Source of the DNA: Gautieria morchelliformis
Taxonomy: Eukaryota; Basidiomycota; Agaricomycetes; Gomphales; Gomphaceae
DNA length: 64,000 nt
Assembly: GCA_015179125.1 (NCBI GenBank)
Contig: WHVA01000014.1
Coordinates: forward strand, 372,001-436,000
Direction of reading: 5' to 3'
The notes beneath the pieces are model-generated. The model had not been told where the DNA came from. It searched no databases and saw only the letters and a list, made by a program, of their open reading frames with translations. Below, one piece after another: positions 11,098 through 22,492 of the stretch; positions within the stretch are counted from its first letter, which is position 1, and each line of letters opens with the position of its first letter. The position numbers and the translations under genes were made by a program.

Positions 11098-12000
11098 AGG
11101 CCGGGCCTGTCGTGCTTTTTTCTATTACTCTCACCCGTACATTTAATCTAACGTTCTACACTGTCTACCCCCCCTCTGTTTGCTGTACATGGTCTCTCCT
11201 TGATTCCAGATAGGATACTTATATATGATGGATGGTGTTGAACTTTCCTATAAAACATTGATGTTGTGCATCTGTATGCCATTATTGGTGACCTATATAA
11301 CGACATTTGGATTTCCAGCTTGACGAGGCGACATGCATGCGAAGCACCATGACTCAAGCCTATTGGAAGCGTACCACGGCGACACACTAAGTGGAGTCAG
11401 ATTTCTGCACAATCAGGTGCCTGGAGTTTGAAAATTGATGTCAACTCAGCTATAATTGAAGATAGACTCTTTAAGCTTTAAGCTTTAAGCTTTAACAAGT
11501 CAAACTTGTGTATTAGCAGAGAAGTAGGCCTTTCCACCAAGTATTTCTGACATCTTGATGGATTTAAATTCTGCACAGCTTAAACCTTACTCGGTATTGA
11601 GCTGGTGCAGCATGTCAGGGTCAGATCATTGCGCACTTCAGGCGCCTGATTGTACGGCACCCAGAAGGTTAATGGGGTCCAGATGCCACCTCCAGTTCAC
11701 GCGTCTCAGGGGACTCGATCGCGATTTTTTTGCTTGCCTCGAAGCCATCTCTTGTTAGGGAATAGTACATAATATTAGAGAACTTCGAACTCGAAGCACG
11801 TGGCCCTCATGGTGTTCGCGAGGCTGTTGCCACACGGAATAGAATGGTAGGAGAAATCCTCTGTGTAGGGCCCCAGACAGACGCAGGTGGATGAGGCGTG
11901 GGCTATAAGCATGATAAGTGCCCTGTGAGCATCGTCTGTAGAGCACCAGGGGGAAGTAGCGCGTTTGTCACTCTCCGTCATAGGAAGATCTTTGTCTAAC
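11098..12000. other. Intergenic with a short heptamer repeat
   Basis: No gene is recognised. Near 11468-11496 the heptamer GCTTTAA is repeated about three to four times in tandem. The first cysteine pair of the downstream RING relic might be encoded near the right end, but I could not place it. Confidence 0.4.
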
Positions 12001-13560
12001 CTTTCTAGATTAGGCCATGTTTTTTGTCTGCCATGCCTTGTCTCAACAAATCCATCCAGATGTCCATTATGTCGAGATGAAGCTTGTCCTGAGCTCCCCA
12101 GATACGACGCTCGCTGAAAGCCTGAGTTTGTTTCAAGGGTTCAGGATTGGTTGGAGGGTGAATCACAGGAAGAGGTGAACAGTTACTTATCTCTCAGCGA
12201 GAGCAAGGACCAGTTTCTCGTCCTGAGAGCTTTTGCAGCGGTGTTATGCGGCTTCCATGAGACCAAGGATAAACTTGTTCAAACCAAGCTCGCTCAGAGC
12301 AAAACGAGGCTGAGGTCAAACGGTTACTCGACGAGGCACGATCTGTCTCTTCATTCAAGCCGGACGGAGATGACTATAAGATGTGAGCCTTAAGACGATC
12401 TTATATTCATCATCAGCAAAATGTGTCTCTACTAGATCGAACTAATTGAGGTGATGCTCAGTATAAAGCTGCCAAGGCGGAACTCGCTGTTCTCCGAGTC
12501 CATAAAAACAGCAACACAGTTACCAAACGCATTATGCTCAGATTCAAGCACAGGCGCAGCTCCAAGTGCAAGCTCAGGCTGAAGCACAATCAGTTTTACG
12601 CTGCACTTCTATCCCTCTTCCAACTCCTCCACGGCCAGTGGATATCCCATTTCTCAAATCCATTGAGTCTCGCCCATCCTCTCGGTATCGCGCCAGTGAC
12701 AAGTACAAGGGTAAAGAGTCTTCCGCGCAAGAAACGACCGGCGTTGATTCGATGTCATCTGCCTTTGTCCCAACGCTATCACCGTCAATTCCCTCAAGCC
12801 ATCATGACATTATCGATGGCCGACAAGAGGTCACAACTCTCGTGTTCAAGCCTCCGAAGCGAATACCTGTATGGAACTCACCAGCTAAATCGTATGTGTC
12901 CATCGAAGATCCGCCACAGACACCGCCTGAGGGATCCGGCAGTCCCGACTCTTTGCGACTCATGTCTAGCGCCAGCGTAGGAATGGAACCTACAATGTGG
13001 TGAATGCTGCAGAGCCTCCAGAAGTGGAACAACCTGAACTGCATCTTCGCTCTCACCGTCCTGCCGCTGCTCACCCACCCTCCCGTGCTAGTATGACTGC
13101 TTGGATTGGACCTTCCCATTCTCACCAAAGTTCCAACCGGGCACCCTCCCCACAAAGATCCAGGAAGACATACCGACATGATGCTTATCCTGTCCTCCGA
13201 TCTCGATCCACCTCCTACTCCAAGGTTTATGAAGACCATGCAACGCCCGGCATGGCAGGTTGGTGCCGGCACGGCCCGTCGTGCTTCATCCCCCGTTAGT
13301 TGTTTCATCTGGCGCACGAAGAGGACCGTCCATTCACGACCCGACCCTATGACGGTCAAAATGCACTTTGAAGTTTTAGTACGACCCTCCCTCGCCGCGC
13401 TCGGGGGTGGTCCATCCCCAACCATGCCTGAAATGCAGAGTGCTGGGGCTTCTCGGAGGTTTTCTTGGAGAGAAACAAGAACTCTGAACTCTGACAAGGT
13501 TATCACAGGTACATTGCGACAATGCACCAGTAAATTACACATGATCTGGGAGCAGTCCAT
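12001..13560 (+). pseudogene. RING-finger, coiled-coil protein gene, apparently broken
   Basis: At 12013-12085 one frame reads GHVFCLPCLV followed by CPLCRDE, the second half of a C3HC4 RING finger, after a plausible acceptor (CTTTCTAG). The frame then meets TGA at 12115. Downstream pieces look like one ancestral protein in different frames: an acidic helical part (EGESQEEVNSYLSLSESKDQ), NEAEVKRLLDEARSVSSFK near 12310, YKAAKAELAVLR near 12461, a Gln/Ala-rich helix (IQAQAQLQVQAQAEAQS) near 12545, then Pro/Ser-rich disordered sequence. I could not connect them with splice sites that keep frame, so I call it a pseudogene; an unusual intron structure is the alternative. Intact proteins of this kind are E3 ubiquitin ligases. 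Confidence 0.5.
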
Positions 13561-13633
13561 CTGAACACTTCTGGCCACCTCCATAACACTGGAGAATGTC
13601 ACTCGTCGCCCGTATGTATTTTACTGATGTGAT

Positions 13634-14135
13634 TCACTTCCGCGTCGCGTCCTTCACCTGTTCCTTCGTAGAGTTGATCTCCGCGGCTGTCTAGAGCAAC
13701 AACTAAACTCTTGTTGAACATCAGACAGCATGGGGGAACTTACCTTGTCTTTCTTTTCTTTGGCAACATTGCCCATCTTGTCTGCCATTTTATCAGTCTC
13801 TCGTTTTGCCCCGACTTCCACCGACCATAAAATAAGTAGTGTTATGGTATCTGGGATCCGAGAACTGACCAACGGTCTCCTTTGTCTTCTCCGTGGCTTC
13901 TTCTCCCTTTTCGAGAGCAGACGCAAGCCCTCTTCCCACCGACTTGTTTACCTGCAGAAATGAAAATATGAGCAGTTGCACCATACTGGGCTTATCTATA
14001 ACGCATGATTTAGTGGCGGACCTTGTCGGCAACCTCGGACACTTTTTCGGTGACAGTCTTACGAGCGGGGTGGGAGCTCGAGAATTGTCGCGCATATAGT
14101 GCGGCCGGACAACGAGTAAGGATAGTGCGATACAT
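13634..14135 (-). CDS. Small mitochondrial LEA-like amphipathic protein
   Basis: Exons, 5' to 3' on the minus strand: 14135-14022, 13951-13870, 13799-13744 and 13690-13634, giving 102 aa. Introns are 53-70 bp and the total is 309 nt. The N terminus, MYRTILTRCPAALYARQFSS, is rich in Arg and Ser and lacks acids, as in a mitochondrial presequence; cleavage is likely near ARQFSSSH. The rest is lysine-, glutamate- and alanine-rich with a repeating helical pattern (VTEKVSEVADKVNKSVG, EEATEKTKETVGETDKMADK), the signature of group-3/LEA_4-type proteins that coat membranes during drying or stress. The upstream sequence holds several CRE-like half sites. The LEA role is inferred from composition only. 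Confidence 0.72.
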
Positions 14136-14184
14136 TGTGATGGGATAAAGAGTGAAGTTTAGGGAGGCATAACGATTTTTATAC

Positions 14185-14290
14185 AGCCAGTAATGACGCG
14201 CGGAGTGATGTCACCTTCCACGCGACAGTCACGTGGCCTGAAAATCGCACGTCACGCAGTCACTCGCGACGTCACGGTTCCAGACCGCGT
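14185..14290 (-). promoter_or_regulatory. Cluster of CRE-like half sites and an E-box upstream of the LEA-like gene
   Basis: Within about 100 bp there are five TGACG/CGTCA-type or near-type sites (near 14193, 14207, 14249 and 14266, the last as GCGACGTCAC) and a TCACGTGGC E-box near 14230. Similar elements bind bZIP stress regulators in fungi. The leftward LEA-like gene starts 50 bp away; the desaturase ends on the other side, so the LEA-like gene is the likely target. Confidence 0.4.
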
Positions 14291-14559
14291 TAAATAAGGT
14301 AAACGCTACACATGTCAGGGAGGTGATGTGATCCGAAACGCGGGACTACACAACAGACTCGTCCTTGCCAATGATAGTAGTCTCAAGCAACAGCCGGCAG
14401 TTGCGACGTTGTCAGATTGTTACTTATAGATAGAGGTTGTAACCACCGCGACGGTCTTCTGCGACCTGCAATAAGTCTGTCCATTTCCACCAATAATAGT
14501 ACCGTGCGTTGGTGTCATTAAGTAGTGTACGATAGATATCTGAACAACAGTAGGTACTG

Positions 14560-16651
14560 TTACATTGCAGCCGGCGCTGGTGTTTTCATCTCGCGAGTGC
14601 GTCTCTCAACTCGTCTGGTATCTAATTCTATAGTTTTTGTTTGGTCTTGAGCAGACCCGGCGTCGGTGGAGAAACCAACCGATGACTTGGATGTGGAGGG
14701 CGGCGTCTGTGCCGTGCATGCATCCAGGTTTTTTTTTGGTGTGTCTGATTCTTTTAATCTACGCGCAGGCTCACCGCCCTTGTTCAGGTAGAATATGATG
14801 TCGCCTCTGTCCTCCACGAACCAGCACTGCGTAAAGGAACGCCATAATGCGTAGAACGTGTACTGCCATACCATAGAGCGTCAATTCGAACAGGACAGAA
14901 CAAAGGGGATTGCTCACAGTCGAATCGTACGAGTAATGGTTTCCTAGTACGGGCTTAATGGCATCTGTGACTTGTGGGAGGTTGTCTGTTCAGGAAAGCA
15001 AAAGTTAGAAGTTCCACCAAGTGAGCAACACTACTACACACAAAAAGGAACGTTCGAAAACAGGTGATGTGCAGTGTGGTCATGGGAGATCTTCTCGACA
15101 CCGTGGTTAGGCTCGTTCATGTGCCGAAGTTACGGACGCACATTGTGCAAGAAAAAGCGTCCAGCCCATCCGAGGAAAGGCCGGTCAACAGTGGCTAGGG
15201 CCCCGCGCACGAAGGTCCACTGACCCTACCACAAACGTAAGTACGAGCCAATATTATGTAACAAGCACAGAATTTGTACATCGTCCATTTTAGCATGTAA
15301 CAACTAACCTTTCGATAATGGGGGATCGTGGGATCGGAATGTTGCAAAAATGTGAGTATGACCACCCTGACGGTAGAATGAAAACCTGCCTCCCGAGAAT
15401 ATGGTAGTAACTTACCAGTGATTGGCAAGCTGAAGGCAGAAACTGGGCGTAAGTACTAAGTACCTAATTCTGTAAACACGAGTGTACCCACGATGTAAGG
15501 AATCAAATAGTGCTTCACAAAGGCAGCGAAGCCATTTTGGCGTACCCATATCATGAGTACGCCAAACATGAAGCTCAAACCGACGTTGGAGAGCATAACA
15601 AGGTGCCCTGTAGTCTAATATATCTATCGAAGACGCAGGGGAGATAAGACAACACGACTGACAATGTTCCTTCTTGAACAGGGGGGACCAAGGATTAATG
15701 TGCTGTGAGTGTGTGAGTACCGCATTGCTTAGCGTTCCAAATGTCATTTCACGAACATTTGTTCCAGGGGGGTAAGAAGGGGAACCCATAGCATTAAACC
15801 TTATGTAAAGGCACGACATATCAGAGCTATATCTCGAATCACCAATAGCAATGTTACGTACCCCATGTAGAGCTGGAAGCCACAGAGTGTCATGAAGACG
15901 AGCCTTCCAAGCGTGTACATGGGAGCTTCCTCCAAGATCTCGTGGTAGTCTAGTGGGGTGGAAAACTCGGACTCAGGCAGCTTCAGGTCGCGGCGAGTTC
16001 GTGGGACATAGTTCTCGTCTCTCTCAAGAGAGGCAGTCCCTTTCTGTAATACAACTCAGTGAATTCAATGCCTTAGAAAAGGGGAGCGGGGAGATGTACA
16101 TGGTGCTTACGATGGGTCCAGCGCCAGGAGAAGTATGGAACCATAAGGAATGTGTGAATGGAGAAACCCAGGAGATGGTTGACCCATGTATGTGGTGAAA
16201 GTGTGCCGTGTCCGGCCTGATGATCAGGGTTTTAGTTTGACCTTCAGCATGCAAGTCTCCTTGTTCCTAACCTCGTGTCCTGGTGAACAATGAGGCAGAG
16301 GAATACCGCATACATACACCTGAGACACGCACCTAAAGTCCAGAATCCGCCCCACGCCAATCCCTGCAATGTCCAGTAGATAATCCAGAGACTCCAACGG
16401 ACGGCAAACGCAAGCGTGCGTGCAGAAAGCGAAGCAGCCAGGGGATCAACGCACGCGGCAAGCTTGAAGAATGCAAACGACATTGTAATACCGCGGACCA
16501 CATAATATACACCCTTAACTGTGCTTTTCTTGAAGACAGCTTGGGGGACGACGTCCCGCAACTCCTTGAGCAACACGTTCGGAGGAACAAAGTCCTGCTG
16601 GCACCTAGCCTCGTACTCCCTCCCGTTGGATGTAAAGGACACAAGTGACAT
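14560..16651 (-). CDS. Delta-12 (oleate) fatty acid desaturase
   Basis: Thirteen exons, 5' to 3': 16651-16333, 16279-16272 (8 nt), 16216-16100, 16043-15862, 15799-15757, 15702-15663, 15607-15492, 15429-15416 (14 nt), 15366-15309, 15225-15142, 15090-15042, 14985-14918 and 14862-14560, giving 466 aa. It is an ER membrane di-iron enzyme that turns oleic into linoleic acyl chains. Histidine boxes: HEAGHG (box 1, built across the 8-nt exon), HRKHH (box 2) and HDHTAHH (box 3). Other family marks: LKELRDVVPQAVFKKST, PPGTN, FLQHSDPTIPHYRKGQW and ATVDRPFLGWAGRFFLHN. The tail after SFTQCWFVED is long and hydrophilic. Box 1 has Ala where many family members have Cys. Start is the first ATG of exon 1; a further 5' exon cannot be excluded. 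Confidence 0.93.
16272..16279 (-). other. 8-nt microexon in the desaturase gene
   Basis: GACACGAG (minus strand) is flanked by a CACCAG acceptor and a GTTAGG donor. It encodes the last two bases of Gly plus His-Glu of histidine box 1, so splicing of this tiny exon is required for an active enzyme. Confidence 0.82.
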
Positions 16652-17009
16652 GAACGCGAAGAAGTCGAAGAAAGCGATTGTGAACAGGCTCAGCCCTCTG
16701 TCGGTGCATAATTTTTCGTTTATATTCGCTTCATGTGGTCCCAGGAAAGGTCGACCCTGATTGACGAGGGCATTCGCCGCGGATGTGAATTCAAGCCAAG
16801 GATCAGACTTGTTAGCGACGGTTTGGAAAAGGTGCCCACCGTTTCGGCGAGGTTCCTCTTTAGGACAGGGAGAACGCCATATTTAAGATTGGTCCTTTCG
16901 AATGGTTTAACCTTGTTTTGCCCTTGTAATAATTAAATGCTTAGGCTACGCGCTTTGGTCTATATACAAACGGCCCCTACACAGCTGCATCAGACACTTT
17001 CCGTCAGAT
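16652..17009 (-). promoter_or_regulatory. Spacer between ERG5 3' end and desaturase start
   Basis: These 358 bp lie between two leftward genes and must contain the desaturase promoter and the ERG5 terminator region. I see no certain motif. Confidence 0.35.
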
Positions 17010-18877
17010 TCACGTGTAGGGACGGAACTTTAACAGGCATCCATCCTTCGGAAACAGTCTGCACGACAGAAGAAATCAGCAACCAAGCGGTTAATCAGAG
17101 AACTGAATACAAACGTCGCAATAATCCTGGTGACGTCTATCAGTACTTGGCCCCCAGGCACACGGGTGGAATACGTCACTCACTGGACTTTGTTACTTTC
17201 TGGAGTGACCACGTGTTCCCAGTCCATAAGCACGCTCGCCGTACCGAGCACACAAGCCATATGCATAAATGTATATTCCACACCAATACACTTGTGTGGT
17301 CCACTCCCAAACACGAGATAGTTCTTGGGGTTGTTGCAGGCCGAACCTGCCGGATCAAGCCATCTTTCCGGGATGAACTTAGTTGGTTCCGGGAACACAT
17401 CCGCGTCATGACAAGAGGGATACAGGGAGGGTATCACCATGCTATTCGCTGGTACAGTGTATGTGTCCGAGATAGGGAATGCTTTGGTCGACTTGTATGG
17501 AACCTGAAATCGTGTGAGCCATATGCAGTAAATAGAATAAAGGGCTGAAGTAGTACCATGCAAACAGGTGGCTTGGTGCGCAAACTTTCTCTGATCGCAG
17601 CTCTCAGGTACGGCATGTCGTCCCACATCTCAAGTGTCATGGGCCGACCGTAGTCGCCGCCTCTGACGCGATGTTGTTCCTCGCGAACCTTGGCCAACAC
17701 GTCTGGGTGGTCGGCAAAGTGCTGGAAGGCATATATGAGGCCACTAGACATGGCGTCCTGGGAGGCGAATAAGAAAGACAAGACGACCAGCGCCATCTCT
17801 CTGTCAGAGAAATCTTTCCGGCCTTTATATTCCGTATCCATGAGGTCCCTTACCCACCGATCCAGTAAGCAGCTGGGTTCCTGCCCGCCACGCACGGCAA
17901 TCTTGCTAAGTCGAGCGGCATTCTCCAGCCACTTCATAGCGACCTTGCGAGCTTGAATTGCGTTGTAGACTTTTGTACCAGGCAATGCCAGCGGAAAATT
18001 CACTAGCTCAAGAGCACTGGTGATGAGCCAGTACTTATCCACGATCTCCTGAATGGCATTCTCTGGGATATGTGGGCCGCAGAATACCTTCAGCGATGTC
18101 CGCATATTGAGGTCCCGAGCACGCATCATGAATGTTATTGGCTCGTCGGAGGAGGCGGAGTCTTTAAGCCATTGGGAAAAAAATTGTCGGGCTATCGCAT
18201 CCTGCGTAGGAAGGTAAAGGCTGTACTGAATGTCACCATAGCCAAGTCATAGAAGTTGATTGGTCTGACCTGAGTGCTTTGCGTGTGAACAGGGTATTGA
18301 GGGTGCGGCGAAAGTCCACGTGGACTTTGCCGGAGAGGAATACCCTAAAAGCGGCGTGAGATACGAGCTGAGGGGTCTTGTTTGATTGCATACCAGTTAT
18401 CAGAACAGAGAACTTGCTTTGCAGATGCGACAAGACAAGGTTCAGCGTAAGTAGGAGAATTAAGGATTTTGCGGGTATATTCGTTTGTGGAAGCCATCAC
18501 AATGAACCTGACGCGGTTAAGTTTCTCTGGCACGGAAAATTGATGGAGAACGATACATACATGTTGAAGACGCTGATGGCACTCAATTCGCCAGAGTCCC
18601 ACTGCCGCTGGTATCCCTCTATTGAAGGGTTCATGCTATCTGCGAACTTCCCAATAATGGGAATGGTCCACCTGGAGCCTGGTAGACGACCTTTTTTGTA
18701 TCTGTACACGCTCTGTTCCAGGATGAGGAGGGCGACCATCACGGCGAGGGACGTGTAGAGCCATGAGGACGAGAAGAAATTAGAGAAGAAATTACGGGAC
18801 GCAAAATATTGTAAAGGCGAGCCAGTGGACTTGGGTACGCTTGCAGAAGGAGAATGGCTGTTGAGAATGGAAGCCAT
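17010..18877 (-). CDS. ERG5: Sterol C-22 desaturase, cytochrome P450 CYP61
   Basis: Seven exons, 5' to 3': 18877-18561, 18507-18394, 18344-18270, 18220-17557, 17503-17184, 17126-17115 (12 nt) and 17058-17010, giving 516 aa. It introduces the C22-C23 double bond late in ergosterol synthesis. Marks: one N-terminal membrane helix (SWLYTSLAVMVALLIL), the CYP61-type LPGSRWTIPIIGKFADS, NSPTYAEPCLVASAKQ, LFTRKAL, I-helix FASQDAMSSG, ExxR in RESLR, and the haem loop FGSGPHKCIG. The C terminus after the microexon reads IIATLFPKDGCLLKF. The start codon is 148 bp from the start codon of the divergent triple-MIT gene, so the two share a promoter region. Confidence 0.94.
17115..17126 (-). other. 12-nt microexon in ERG5
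   Basis: GATTATTGCGAC (minus strand) lies between a TCACCAG acceptor preceded by a TACTGAT branch-like site and a GTTTGT donor. It restores the conserved IIAT segment between KVQ and LFPKD. Confidence 0.75.
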
Positions 18878-19025
18878 GACGGTGGAAGGTCTGTGAAATA
18901 GAAAGCTTAAAGTATATCAATGGTCGTACGATTACCGCTCTACGCTGATTGGTTCCCCGTATTTGGGCGTCTGATGATTACCTAACCCTTCATAGCTGCG
19001 CTGTGAACGTCGTCCACCTTCAGCG
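18878..19025. promoter_or_regulatory. Divergent promoter between ERG5 and the triple-MIT gene
   Basis: This 148-bp spacer separates two start codons on opposite strands. A near copy (about 20200-20349) lies upstream of intact VPS4. It contains GCTGATTGG near 18946 (a CCAAT-type sequence) and an AT-rich patch near 18909; both persist in the copy. Confidence 0.55.
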
Positions 19026-20201
19026 ATGGCTAACATAAATGCACTCGATGTGCGTGCAAGGACTGTTATTGATCGCTTCGCTACTCATTACCGTGTTTGA
19101 AGCGAGCCACTGAAATAGTCCAGAGAGCTATTGACGAGGACGTGAATCAGAACTATGCAGAGGCCTACAAGCAATATCAGATTTCTTTAGATTACTTCAT
19201 GGTTGCTCTGAAATGTGAGTGGCATCGTCCAGTCATGATGCGTGATGATAGAAAGTTAAAAGTCTAGATGAGGAAAATGACAAGCTGAAGGCTATGATTC
19301 GTGGCAAAGTAACTGAGTTCCTCGCTCGAGCAGAGAAACTAAAGGAGCACCTGAGCAAATCGGAGGAGAAGCGATCGCGGAGCGATGATAGCTGCGCTGG
19401 GACAGCTACAGATCCCCCACCTTCAGTGATAAATGCACTCAATGTGCGTGCAAGGACTGTTATTGATCGCTCCGCTACTCATTACCATGTGTGCAGCGAG
19501 CCATTGAAATGGTCCAGCGGGGTATTGACCAGGACATGAATCAGAACTATGCAGAGGCCTACAAACAATATCAGAATTCTCTAGATTATTTCATGCTTGC
19601 TCTGAAATGTGAGTGGCACCATCCAGTCATGATGCCTGATGATAGAAAGTTGAAAGTCTAGATGAGAAAAATGACAAGCTGAAGGCTATGATTCGTGGCA
19701 AAGTAACTGAGTACCTCGCTCGAGCGGAGAAACTAAAGGAGCACCTAAGCAAATCGGAGAAGCGATCGCGGAGCGATGATAGCTGCGCTGTGACAGCTAC
19801 ACATCCCCCACCTTCAGGGATAAATGCACTCGATGTGCGTGCGAGGACTGTTATTGATCGCTTCGCTACTCATTACCATGTCTGTAGGGAGCTATTGATA
19901 TATTCCAGCGAGCTATTGACGAGGACGTGAATCAGAACTATGCAGAGGCCTACAAACAATATCAGAATTCTCTAGATTACTTCAGCCTTGCTCTGAAATG
20001 TGAGTAGCATCGTCCAGTCATGATGCCTGATGATAGAAAGTTGAAAGTCTAGATGAGAAAAATGACAAACTGAAGGCTATGATTCGTGGCAAAGTAACTG
20101 AGTGCCTCAATCGAGCGGAGAAACTAAAGGAGCATCTGAGGGGATGTAAAGGCGAGCCAGTGGACTTGAGTACGCTTGCAGAGGGAGAATGGAAGACATG
20201 A
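19026..20201 (+). CDS. Triple-MIT-domain protein derived from VPS4 (no ATPase domain)
   Basis: Exons: 19026-19049, 19103-19214, 19268-19443, 19497-19608, 19662-19834, 19888-19999 and 20053-20201, giving 285 aa. It is three tandem copies of VPS4 exons 1-3, each with 53-bp introns at identical places, GT-AG ends and no internal stop. The one length difference between repeats is 3 nt. Each repeat is a MIT three-helix unit (QNYAEAYKQYQ, LDYFMLALK, NDKLKAMIRGKVTE). Repeats join through DDSCAGTATDPPPSVINALN-type linkers that come from the VPS4 leader, without the internal ATG. The last repeat ends in about 19 residues that are antisense to the start of ERG5, then TGA. MIT domains bind the tails of ESCRT-III proteins, so the product could be a multivalent ESCRT-III binder without ATPase activity. 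Expression is not shown. Confidence 0.75.
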
Positions 20202-20205
20202 CGGT
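20145..20205 (-). pseudogene. Duplicated 5' fragment of ERG5
   Basis: The 60 bp match 18811-18886 (first codons of ERG5, minus strand) except for an internal 13-bp deletion and a few substitutions. The fragment starts abruptly inside MIT exon 3 of the third repeat. It marks the junction of a segmental duplication. Confidence 0.85.
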
Positions 20206-20349
20206 GGGAGGTCTTGTGAAATATTTAGTATGTACTTATATATCAATGGTCGTACGTACCGCTCTACGCTGATTGGTTTCCCGTATTTGGGCGTCTGATG
20301 ATTACCTAACCCTTCATAGTTGCGCTGTGAACGTCCTCCACCTTCAGTG

Positions 20350-22119
<1,770 letters not shown>

Positions 22120-22492
22120 CCACGTGCAGATTGCGGAACTTTCTTCACAGTCACGGTACTGATGATCACGGTAGAACGGACATTCTGACGAATCCTGTCG
22201 CTTCACGGCCGCAGATGTCCTGGTACTTACTTGTGCATGTTTGCAACTTGTTCGCACTACAGCTGATACTTGTGCGCACATTAATGGGACGTGCGTGCTG
22301 AGATCATAATATTTGTGCAATTTGAGCGGCATCAGTAATAGTGTTGCCACCCGCTTTGGCTGCAATTGGCTGGCTCAGGCGTCGAGGGTAAGTTCGATAT
22401 GGCAAAAGGGATTTTATACACTAGGAAATAGGCGGGCAACACTGATCAGTAACGTGACCGTGTGACAAAAGGGGTGATTGTATTGAAGACCC
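22120..22492. other. Intergenic, MET2 promoter region
   Basis: No gene is seen between VPS4 and MET2, which share direction. A CACGTG core lies near 22121 and an ACGTGACC sequence near 22453; sulfur-amino-acid genes in yeast use CACGTG boxes, but use here is a guess. Confidence 0.35.

Noticed and set aside
20145-20349. A second ERG5 gene start upstream of VPS4
   Set aside because: Only the first codons are present, with a 13-bp deletion, and they run into MIT exon sequence.
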